Assembly: GCF_963678635.1 (NCBI RefSeq)
Contig: NC_087067.1
Coordinates: 61,535,857-61,599,856, forward strand
From: Symsagittifera roscoffensis
Lineage: Eukaryota; Xenacoelomorpha; Acoela; Convolutidae
Direction: 5' to 3'
DNA: 64,000 nt
Under the pieces are notes generated by a model. The model searched no databases. It was not told the origin of the DNA and saw nothing but the letters and a program-made list of their open reading frames with translations. Position numbers and translations under genes: made by a program. Positions 11,101-23,100 of this stretch are shown here, in pieces (within the stretch, counting starts at the first letter, position 1; each line of letters begins with the position of its first letter).

Positions 11101-14100
11101 TTCCCAATTGTCTTCGTCCTAAATTACTCAATACCCAAATTGCTCAAAATAAAAATTTCCAAATGGAATAAATAATTTCCAAATGAAATAAGAAGCGCTG
11201 TTTATCAATCAACGAATGTTTTTTTTTTCATCCGAGAACGAAAACATTTCAAGAGGATTAGGAATGAATAAATTTCTTCCAAAATTTCAATGCCACTGGT
11301 TTATAGTTTTTATGCCATTTGGGATATTTTTTTTGTTTTTATGCCATTTGGGAATTATGCCAAAGAAGACGTGTTGCAATCCAGATGATTTTTCAGCCTA
11401 GTTTTTTTCCAGAATAAAAAGTATTTTTACTCCAAATTTAAACCTTCGCGGTTTGGCTTTTGATTTCTTTTTCAGTTCAATTCAAACTCATTTGCTAACA
11501 GGCCGATTAGTTACATTCTCCATTTTCAAACGCAAAATAGCGCGAAAAACACATGATAAATTTCTATTTTCGAAAGTGGATATTAATTTATAGATTTCAC
11601 AGCGGGATAAAAAATTTCCCCGTTGATCTAGTTTTTTTTTTAGTTGCATTATTATCAAAAAAGTGTCAACCATGATTTTTTTAAACTAAACAGCTTAAGA
11701 TCGTATATTTTTCCTTTGTAATTCGTAGTTAAAGTTTTGTTGTGGGCGCTTTGTTTACAGTCGATTAGTGCTGTGAAGACTCTTATATAGATCGTGATTA
11801 ATTTTTTTTCTTTCATTTTTTTTCGGTCTTGAAATTTGCTCAAAACAAAAGTCTTGAAATTTGTTCAGGCTCAAATTTTTTTGTAGTTTGACTTTTGATT
11901 TCTTTTCAAGTTCAGTTCAATACCTTTTTTAAAAAAGGAAAATTCTATAAAAGCTTGATCGAAAAACGTGCTTGACTTCCAATTTCGATAGTAGATTTAA
12001 ATTCCCAGCTGAATGAAAACATATCATATTGATCCAGTTTTCTCAATTTGAGTTAAATGTATACCAAAAGTGTCAATTTCTTCTTGAATTTCAAAGAGTC
12101 TTAAGGCCATATAATTTGATATTGGAAAGTTGAAGTTTTCAAAAAAAAAACAAGTCAGCTTTGTTTAGTCTCCTTGCGTTCATTGACCCTCTTCCAACTG
12201 TCTGTTGACTACCTTGTTCCTTTTTTTGGTATGTTGTGCGGAATAGTAAATGTGTTCTTCCAAATTTGTTGACATGTTAGAAGAGTAATTATGTGCATTG
12301 AAGCTTGCTGCCTTAGTTTGAATTTTTTTTCTGGTGAAAGTTGTTTGTTGCGTCGTTGCTTCAATGGCTAACACTGCCCCCCTCCCGCAAGAGTGCCTCC
12401 GGATAGAGGGGGACCAGTGTTCTAATAACTGAGATGTCCGAAAGTTCTGGAAGTGCCGCCGGTTTTTTGTGAAAACCCAAGCTTTCAAACGGGGATATGT
12501 TTTTAATATCACTGCTATGGTGTCTTACTATCGTTTCTTCCATATTAGTGGACACCATAGTGAGAGGTTGTCGATTCAAAGTCGAGGCTTTGAGTCAGTG
12601 TTGAGTCGAAACTGGCCCTTAGGAGTGAGCTCAAATGATGTGCTTGATTATTGATCCAATCTCAGGAAGGATAAGCCTCGACTGGAATGCATCAGAGTGC
12701 TAAAGTATTCAATGGGGTAGACTTTTGGGCATTTAAAAATGAAGCGATTGCTTTCGTGTGGGTGTTAAAGCACTTGGGACTTTCTTTGGGAACATTAAGG
12801 TCAAGTCTGTCTTCCCAACTGATTGCGAGATCAGTTGGTGAGATAAATGTGATTTTTTAGTGAGTAACCTGGGTATAGGAAATTTCCAAAGTTAAACAAG
12901 TCAGTCATCTCTATTTTCCTTGAGCTCATTGATACGTTGAGTCATGCTGTTTCTGCTCACATAATTTTTTTAAAATTACAACATGCGATCCACAATTATC
13001 TCTCGAAGTATAATGCAGAATGAAAGTGAGAGGAAAAACCTCAGGCAAGCAGTGATCTCTGCATGATTCTGAATATTTTTTGACGATTTTGTTTACTGTT
13101 TTGGATATTAATTTTATGAGCATATCAGGTTCAAGAATTAAGTTTCTCGATGGACTTATTTAATCAGGCTATGTTTGAAAGGCAACGATCTGAGCAAATT
13201 AAAGGTTTCATATAGCAATACTGTCAGCAATTTTTCTTAATAATTGGATTGTAGTAAATTATATTGTTTAAACCCAAGGGATCCAAATTTTGGAGCAATT
13301 TTATGACGATTGTTGTTAATATCATTCATTTCGCTAGTTGGCAGTGATCGCATCAAAGAGATTGTAGCATTCAGAAAGAAAACATAACAAGACTGCTCGT
13401 ATCAGGGCGAAGCCCTGAATGTTCCGACTGCCAATTAAGGTTTTTGGAACAGTGATAACATTAAAAAATTGAATTAAATAAAACAAAACGAGTTTCAAAT
13501 TTTTTATGAAAATCATCTCCCCACACGCCATATAAAGAACAAAAGAATAGATTTTGCTCCTTGTAACAATTCAATTATGGCAAATAAGCTTCGTTCAACC
13601 AATTTGGAACGATTTATAAGACGTATTAAATCTCCGCTTACGCGTTAAGAGCGCGAATTATATCGCGCGTTAATTGTCCCAAATTGGCCAAAATGGCAAT
13701 CTTTAAACCCCCATAACTTTCCGAAAAATGATCACAGGTGAAATATTTTTTTCAAATTTGAGCTCAGGACAACAATACCTTTAGAATTATATTTAAAAAT
13801 TCCGTCAAAAATGGCTAGTTAAAAAGTCGAAATTTGTCTGAAGAAAAAAAACCCACCCCGAGCACAAACATTCCGTTACTTTCGTATCGAAAGTCGGAAC
13901 AATTACTATCCACTACCCAACGCCCGTGAACTGTGTTTTCATCATTTAATTTGTCTATAGTATGTTCTTTGTTCTCTGGATTATAAACCATTTTCTCGAA
14001 ATGGGAGCAAAATTGTTCCGACTTCTTTATCTCACGGCTTTTGCAGGCTTGAGAATAGAGCTAAGTTGGCCTTCCTCTAGTGCATTTTTGTAAAGCGTTT

Positions 14101-17100
14101 TTTAAAAACTTTTTTTGGAGCAATTTTCTTAAAAATACTTGATAATAATCCATACCGTGATTGGATTTGGTTGGAAAATTATATCCCGTTTCCTCTTTCT
14201 GTGTTTCAAATATTTTCAGCAGCGTTAGCTTGAGCTACGACACTTTTAAATTAATTTCTCAATAATTTCATTTTTTAGAAAACATTTTTTAGAAAAACTT
14301 TCACCTGACAATTGCTATTCGACGATTTTAGGTTTTGTTCATTCGCCTTTTGACAATCTAATTGACGCTGTTTTGGAGAAAGTAGCTCCTTCGTAAAAAT
14401 TGGTTTTGATTTGAAATGATTAAATACTCGCGCGAACAACGATTTTGTTTAAACCCAAGGGATCCAAATTTTGGAGCAATTTTATGACGATTGTTGTTAA
14501 TATCATTCATTTCCCTTGTACCCAGCAAATGACACGCTTTTAAAATGCCTAATTACTGGGCTGAGCTTGTTCTGGGAATAAGCCTTAAAAAGTTGCATAC
14601 CTGATGAAAAATAGGCCTCTGGCTTTGAATTGGTATATTTTAAAAATTATACCATCGTTTGAAGATCGTTTGCTTCTGTTGGTCGATACGCTTCTTTTCC
14701 ACTCAATTCTTCATTTGATGAATAGCATCTTTAATTTCTTTAAATTCAATTGGTGTTTAACAGCAGGCTTGGTAACGTTTTTCAAAGATATATTGTTTAA
14801 TTTAAAAGCATAACTTTTAAGAATCAGCTAAACTTTGAGGGGAAATTTTTGCTGCAGCGAAAAACGTGAATTGTTTGCGACTTTCTGTTGGAATAATGAT
14901 AACACTGTTGCTATTCTTTGCTAGACTGAGGTATCATTGGCACACCTCTTCCCCGAGCACGACATGCGAAGCGACAACAGACGTCCCAATCAGCCCCCTC
15001 CAGTGCCCCCGAACCCCACCAGGGTGGACAGACTAGTGGGTGAGATGCAGAAGGAATATCCAAAAGTAAGTCGAAGAGCTCAGCAAATCACTATCCTTTG
15101 AAAAGCCCTTCATTATCCAAAAATATGGATTATTAAAATATTATTTTCTGAATTGAAAGCTGATCTTTTGTAATGTAACTCAATGAATTCGGCAAATATT
15201 AAAATTTGATGGTTGATTTTATATTAAAGAATGGCTTCTAGAAATTTTAGTATCAAAATGAAAAAATATTATACAATTTCGCGAGGTTGATTTTAAAATG
15301 ATTTAGATCATGAGGAATAAATTCTTTTTTATTCAGCAAATACGTAGTTTATTCCGACTTTAACGTGGAATATCAATTGTGGTTTTTAGCTCAATCAGTT
15401 TAACTGTGATATTTTATCTTCTTAGCTGCAATACCCGAATAAACGGGCTTTTAACGGAGGATAAAATTTCCCTGAAGTCTGTAAACGTGGGGAAATTCAC
15501 AGTATCTCTAGGCCGACCTCTCACTCTATTCCGCGTCGCCGCAATATGTTTCCCTTTAGCACTGGGTCGGTGGGGCAACCAAATCCCAGTACTGTTTACA
15601 ATCCCAAAAGGGTTGATTTGGTGGATAGCCGTTCTGTATCGTATTATGCTGCTCGCCCCTTGGTTGTGCTCTTTCGACTGTATCTCGCTCGCAATCAATA
15701 GTCAATCGCAACAACAATTCCAATAATAATAATGAATTAAGAAATAATCAATCCAAATACAGAATAGCCTATAAGTGGCTGGAATATAAATTAATCATTC
15801 AACCAAAGGAATGGGTCCGCGATTACTATTATTCAACCAACTGCCTCCTGCAGTTCAATTAACGCCTAACTAATATTTAATGTTCTCCTCGAGAACTTCT
15901 ATCAATTATCAATCGTTTGACAACGATTCCGCTATCCTCTAGATAGCCTAACTAACTTCACTAACTAATCTAACTTACTTTAACGAGTAACTTAACCCGT
16001 TCTCAGCGAGAATAAAGCGACTACCTTCAATTGCAGCCCGAATTGTTCTCGCTTTAACACTGTGAGACCCGACTAGTTTCAAATAAACTCACAATCGTTC
16101 TGACGCTTAAAGGCCGTTCCGCAACATCCGTGCCTTATGTCTATTTACTCTTAGTTTTAGTTAGAGATCCGTCATTCCGTATAGGTCTTAACATTTACCT
16201 ATATGCCTCCTACGCAGCTTTCCAGTTCATAAATCCCGCATGATCACATTAATTTAAATGCCAAGTTCAAAATGCCAATCAAAGCTATGCTAAACAAATA
16301 ACAAGTGCAACTTCAACTTAATTCAAGCTATGTTTACATATCCAAATACCCAAGGACTTTATTTAATTATCCCGTAACTTTTCCCTTTTCCCATGACTAG
16401 GATAAATTCCCAGTGAACTTAATTTCCTAATTATCGCAATCCAAAAATTCCCATACGTAACCTATTCAAATTTCAGCCTAATCGACCTTCAGGGTAAGCC
16501 GTTCCCTCAACTGGGGTCCAATTGAGCCAATAAAACATTCCCCAGAAGCCAATGGAATATCCGGTACATTTCTAATATTTATGTTAATTAATTCCCTATT
16601 CCCTCTGTCATATTGCCAAATTAATATGTGACTACTTTTCTGTGCCATTGACGCATTTCTATTAATGGTTCATTCGCCAAGTCAAAATTTAACCCAATGT
16701 TTATTTAACTAACTCGTATTAAATCCAACAATATACCACTATACATTAAGCCAAGATATTCCATCGAATTCCAGGAAATGCCTAACTAATTTCCTATGCA
16801 CGCAAATTGTCACCCAATATCAATAACATATCTCTATTAACTCCCCTGATTACGAGACATATGATTTGGGCTACTTTCCGGTGCTAATTTTAGGGGTTTC
16901 GGGGCTAAAATTCCAAAAGGTCAAGTAAAGGTCAACCCGGGGTCACCCGGGGTCAAGTCTCCCATAATCGGTTCGAGGTCACATGGGGTCATACCTACCA
17001 AGTTTCATCCATATCCGACAAATACTTCAAGTTATCCCACTTTTAATGTTCATTATCACTTTTCCCGGGAAAGGTCAATTAGCACCAGAAAGGTCAACCG

Positions 17101-20100
17101 GGAGCTGAGACCTATAGGGGTCCTTTTTACCGGGGTGGGTTATACTACACATATAAGCCATAAAATCGATATGCCCTCGCGCATTATTTTTCGCAAATAG
17201 CCCATTAACACCTAAAAGGGGTGATATTCCCAAGTGCTAATAGCCCGTGCCATTGTCACCCAGTAGGGTCATCATCCTAATATACGATAGACCATGTCAC
17301 TATCTACCATCCCTCCAAGTTTCAGCTCCCTAGGGTCATTGGGGGTCGAGAAGTAGCCTCCGGGAATCGTGTGGGGGTTTGTTTGTTTAGGGCATAAATC
17401 GGGCCGGGGTGACCTTGGAGATCTGGAATTCCAAACTTAAGCTTCCCTCATCCAGGGCTACCACATATTTAAAAATGAGCTCAATCGGATCATTAGTTAA
17501 GGGTTTCCGGTGGGGCCATTTGCACTTCCGGGAACCGTTATCACTCGGCCCCCAGGGGGTCAAGCGGGTCCGGCGCTTTGCATGCCCGGGTCAAATCATC
17601 TCTAGTATCACTCCATTAAATTTCATAAAGTTCGCCCCAGTAGTTCCCAAGTTGGGGGGAGTTGGCGGGAGCTATTGCATTCACTATTTTCACTAAAGAG
17701 GGGGATTAATTCCATGAACTTAAGCAAACACACGTTTAGTTCGATCTTAACTTAACCACTCTATTATTTACCAATCTTTACCAGACGCTATCAACGAATC
17801 AGCTCTACTACTACTTAGTTTGCATGTTCAAGGTTCAAAGAAAAAGCCATGTACGTTATACAGTAGAATTACCGATTCTACAGTCTTCCCTTCTAGTCTA
17901 TTATTCTCCCGAATAATGAAAAAGTAACTCGTAAAAAGCCTAAGGTTAACTTACATAACGCTTCGCTCCGCTACGCCGTACTCTCGTCTTAATTTAGTTT
18001 CCACCCTTTAAAACAATACCCTTAAAGATCGCGGACCCATCAGTTAGTCCCCGTAAAACAAACAATGATATAGCACAATGAATGACCTAAGAGGGACGTA
18101 ACTGCAATAATTTTACTCTTCATGGTACGATCCAACCCCTTCACATTCGTAATAATCACTATCAATCAATGTGTCCGCACAGCAGTTCAGGTGGGATCGC
18201 ACTCAATGTAAACAAGCACCAACTAATGAGATTAAGAAAGGAGTAAGTTTATTAATGTAAGTTTTAACTCACAAAATCGTCGATTCCAAACCTCACAGGT
18301 TGTCTCCTTACTCGAGTTGGTCGACCGCCATCATCTGTTGTCGCATTCTCCATCACTGGTTCAGCCGTCACCATCTCTCCGGGTGGTCTGCCTTCCGCCT
18401 CACTCGGTAGATTTGCAGGCTCCTCTTCCCTTCTGGCCTCGAGCTCCGTCGCATCGTAGGTCTCTACTGCATCTTCTTCCCTCCTAGCTACTTCGTACAC
18501 ACGTGGTGGATCAGCAAAGTGTTCGGGCATTGCCCTGTTTCGCACGTTTCTCACAGGTGGATTAGCTTGTGGCTCCACTGCTCGATTCCTCACAGGCAAC
18601 AATCTCACTGGTCCATCTCGTGGGCCTGGGTCATGACTAAAACCCTCCCGGTTGTTTTGCCATAACAACTCATCTTCATCACGCATCTCCGGGTCATCGA
18701 AAAAGTTAACCGACCGATAGGGTGCCGGTCGCTTACTTGCTGTGGCCTCCTCTGACTGGATCGTCTCTTCTTTGACTCGTTTCAGCTTGTTGAAATGCAG
18801 GAACTTCACTTTGCTCGGAGTTGATTCCTTCGCAACTTTGTAGTTCACTTCCGACATTCTCGCCAGTACAACATAAGGTCCTTCCCACGGATCGAAGTGC
18901 TTCTTCGACTTGAACTTTTCCTTCGCCCACACCCATACTTTATCGCCAGCTGTATAGGGTTCACCATGAACTTTCTTCCAGTACTGATCCTCCTGTCTTC
19001 GTTGATCCGTCCCTACGAGTTCTCTCGCACTGCTATGAGCATCTCTGAAAAGTTCATCCAGTTCCTCTGCAAAGCCATCCTTCGTCAACACTTCATCATG
19101 AGGTTTCGCATAGAACAAATCAATGGGATACTGGCATTCTTGACCGTGGACCAAACTAAACGGCGTAGCTCCCGTTGTCCGATGAGTCGTCGTGTTATAC
19201 ACAAAGCCCAGATACGGCGACATTGTATCCCACGTCTTTGGGTTCTCCGCACAGTACTTCGAAATCACCTTCGTCATCTTATCGTTATATCGCCCCGTCA
19301 ATTCCTTGCCCTCCGGTTTGTAGGGCAATGTCGCAGTTACGTCGATTCCCAAGAGTCGGCACATCGCCTTGATCAATTCACTGCCAAAGACTTTTCCTTG
19401 GTCCGTACGCAAAGCATTGGGAGTTCCAAACTTCAGTACCCAATGTTCCACAATTGCCTGCGCCACATCAGCTGCATCCGTTGACACAAGAGGAACCGTT
19501 ATCGCATACATCGTGAACATATCCGTCATCACTAGCACGTGCTTCGCTTTCGTCTGAGACGCCATTGTCATCGGACCAAGTACATCCACTGCCACTGTGT
19601 TGAATCTGATTCCGGGATCAAACGGAGCCTGGACCGCAGCTCGCTTTCTCTTCCCGCTGACATTATGTGCTGCCTGGCTTAAGCACCACTGGACTTTTCT
19701 TTCGACATCCGTCCTCATCGTCGGCCACCAATATCGTCGTCGTATCTTCGCCAACATCTTCTCGGTCGCAAGTTGTCCTCCCCCAGTTTCCATCGAGTCA
19801 AACTGTCCGAGGATCTCCTTTCGTCCCGCTGCTGGAACAACCGTCAAAAGTGTCGGCTTTGACCCATCTCTCTGGAACCATTTCTTATAGAGTATTCCAC
19901 CTCGAATACTCAGCTCATCCCATCTCGACCAGTATGCTAGTGCCTCAGGTCCGTACTGAATTGCCTGTCCCTTCGGAATAAGATTCGTTCCCAAAGAAGG
20001 CATATCGCTCGTCTCGTCTGCTGTTTCCGCCCAATAGAATACTTGCGCAATCGCTTCGTCTTCTTTCTGCATCGTCGCAATTTCTTCTTTCGTTCGTTCC

Positions 20101-23100
20101 CATCGAATCGCGTCGCTGTCGTCTTCATCGCCCACATCGGTCTCTTGAACCATCGCAACTCTCTCTGATCCTGGGTAGTCGTTCCAATATCGATAGTACT
20201 TGTTCCTACTCCATTATCTTCTCGCTCTGCCTTTCTTCGTCATCAATCGCATTCGTATCGTAACGCTGGCATGACTGAGTTCCTGTAGCTTGCGTTCGCC
20301 TTTCCGCCAGCTGTTTCTTGAATTCGGCCGGGACAAATCCTCCTTCGAACTCCCCTACTGTCCCGGCCCTTGGTAGTTTAAATGGTTCGCACTTCTTTGG
20401 GGACATCTTTTCGCAATGTGGCCCACCTGACCACAATTAAAACAAGCACCCTGAGTCCATGGAGTCCTCAAGCCGTATCGTCCAGCGCCATTTTCTGCAC
20501 CGTTCTGACTGTTTCCTCCCGTCTCAAATGACTGCCGTGACTTTGGTGCCGCTTCATCTCGGGGCAAGCCCTCGTACTGGGGAGCCGGGGAAAAAGAAGT
20601 TACTAACTTGCTCATCATAGATGTCATGCTCTGCATCTGGGTCGTCATATTCTGTATCTGGGAGTTTTGCGAGTGCATCTGCGTCAACAGCTCGTCATGC
20701 CTGGAGTTTTGCGTCTCCACATGTTTCGCCAGCTGATTCTGGCGCGCCCCCTGCATCTGCATCTGCTGAGTGAGCTGCTCTAACCACTGATCTGTACTTT
20801 TCTGCCATCTCGTGAAGTCCGTCCGCAAGTGCTGAGCCCCGTCTGCCTGCACTTCGCCTCCAATAACTCCGGATTCTATCTCTGGAATATCGTGCATTTC
20901 CCGAACAGCATTTGGACGTCTTCGGTTACGCAGTCTGGCTGTCCTACTAGCCATCTCTAGTGCTTGGGCTCGAGCCACGGCTTGACCAAAACTATCGAAA
21001 TCTTCGCGTAGGAGCAACTCCTGTAGATCCGCATCGAATATCCCATCGATGAACTGCTCGCGATTCATATCGTCTCGAATCTGCACTGGCATATTTGCAT
21101 TCGCCACTTCACCCACTGATTGCACTCGCCGGGAGAACTCCCTCAGATCCTCCCTTTCGCCCTGAATGAGGCTTTTGAATTCAGCCCTCGCAGTCGATCT
21201 CGTCTGAAACGGCATCATCCTCTGATCGAGCTCGGCCAGCATTCTGCCTAAAGTTGGCTCATCGAACCCTTCCACTTCCTCTCGAAAGTGAGCTGGCATA
21301 ATGGTGAACTCATCCAATGCCCAGCCTGTCAAGCAAGTCGGCAGCACCATCCTCGCCTGCTCGTCGTCCCATCGATTGGCGTCTGCTATCCAAGCAAAGT
21401 GCTTCCTCCAGTCTCGCCAGTTCTGATAACTGCTCGAGGGGAACCGATCTGGTCGTATCGTACCAAATCCAAACACTCCCTGCTGTCGATCAAGAGCATT
21501 CGCCGCTGCCACTGCAGCCTCTGCCATGAGCTGTCTTTCCTGATCGTTCATCGCCATCGCAACTGTTTCGTCGATCGTCCGCTCTTGTCGTATTCGCACA
21601 AATCGTCGTTGCAACTACAATCCAGAATAGCGCCCACCCAGGAGCGCCACTGTAAACGTGGGGAAATTCACAGTATCTCTAGGCCGACCTCTCACTCTAT
21701 TCCGCGTCGCCGCAATATGTTTCCCTTTAGCACTGGGTCGGTGGGGCAACCAAATCCCAGTACTGTTTACAATCCCAAAAGGGTTGATTTGGTGGATAGC
21801 CGTTCTGTATCGTATTATGCTGCTCGCCCCTTGGTTGTGCTCTTTCGACTGTATCTCGCTCGCAATCAATAGTCAATCGCAACAACAATTCCAATAATAA
21901 TAATGAATTAAGAAATAATCAATCCAAATACAGAATAGCCTATAAGTGGCTGGAATATAAATTAATCATTCAACCAAAGGAATGGGTCCGCGATTACTAT
22001 TATTCAACCAACTGTCTCCTGCAGTTCAATTAACGCCTAACTAATATTTAATGTTCTCCTCGAGAACTTCTATCAATTATCAATCGTTTGACAACGATTC
22101 CGCTATCCTCTAGATAGCCTAACTAACTTCACTAACTAATCTAACTTACTTTAACGAGTAACTTAACCCGTTCTCAGCGAGAATAAAGCGACTACCTTCA
22201 ATTGCAGCCCGAATTGTTCTCGCTTTAACACTGTGAGACCCGACTAGTTTCAAATAAACTCACAATCGTTCTGACGCTTAAAGGCCGTTCCGCAACATCC
22301 GTGCCTTATGTCTATTTACTCTTAGTTTTAGTTAGAGATCCGTCATTCCGTATAGGTCTTAACATTTACCTATATGCCTCCTACGCAGCTTTCCAGTTCA
22401 TAAATCCCGCATGATCACATTAATTTAAATGCCAAGTTCAAAATGCCAATCAAAGCTATGCTAAACAAATAACAAGTGCAACTTCAACTTAATTCAAGCT
22501 ATGTTTACATATCCAAATACCCAAGGACTTTATTTAATTATCCCGTAACTTTTCCCTTTTCCCATGACTAGGATAAATTCCCAGTGAACTTAATTTCCTA
22601 ATTATCGCAATCCAAAAATTCCCATACGTAACCTATTCAAATTTCAGCCTAATCGACCTTCAGGGTAAGCCGTTCCCTCAACTGGGGTCCAATTGAGCCA
22701 ATAAAACATTCCCCAGAAGCCAATGGAATATCCGGTACATTTCTAATATTTATGTTAATTAATTCCCTATTCCCTCTGTCATATTGCCAAATTAATATGT
22801 GACTACTTTTCTGTGCCATTGACGCATTTCTATTAATGGTTCATTCGCCAAGTCAAAATTTAACCCAATGTTTATTTAACTAACTCGTATTAAATCCAAC
22901 AATATACCACTATACATTAAGCCAAGATATTCCATCGAATTCCAGGAAATGCCTAACTAATTTCCTATGCACGCAAATTGTCACCCAATATCAATAACAT
23001 ATCTCTATTAACTCCCCTGATTACGAGACATATGATTTGGGCTACTTTCCGGTGCTAATTTTAGGGGTTTCGGGGCTAAAATTCCAAAAGGTCAAGTAAA

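Noticed and set aside
12180-12512. 110-codon minus-strand frame near 12.2-12.5 kb
   Set aside because: It overlaps a dispersed intronic repeat and a hairpin region, and has no recognisable domain.
17409-17696. 95-codon frame repeated in both LTRs (also 23,570-23,857)
   Set aside because: It is identical only because the LTRs are identical, is on the strand opposite to the element, and shows no protein features.
18897-21872. Plus-strand open frames across the LTR element interior (for example 18,897-19,484 and 21,288-21,872)
   Set aside because: They lie opposite the gag and integrase frames and follow from their codon bias; they contain no domain.
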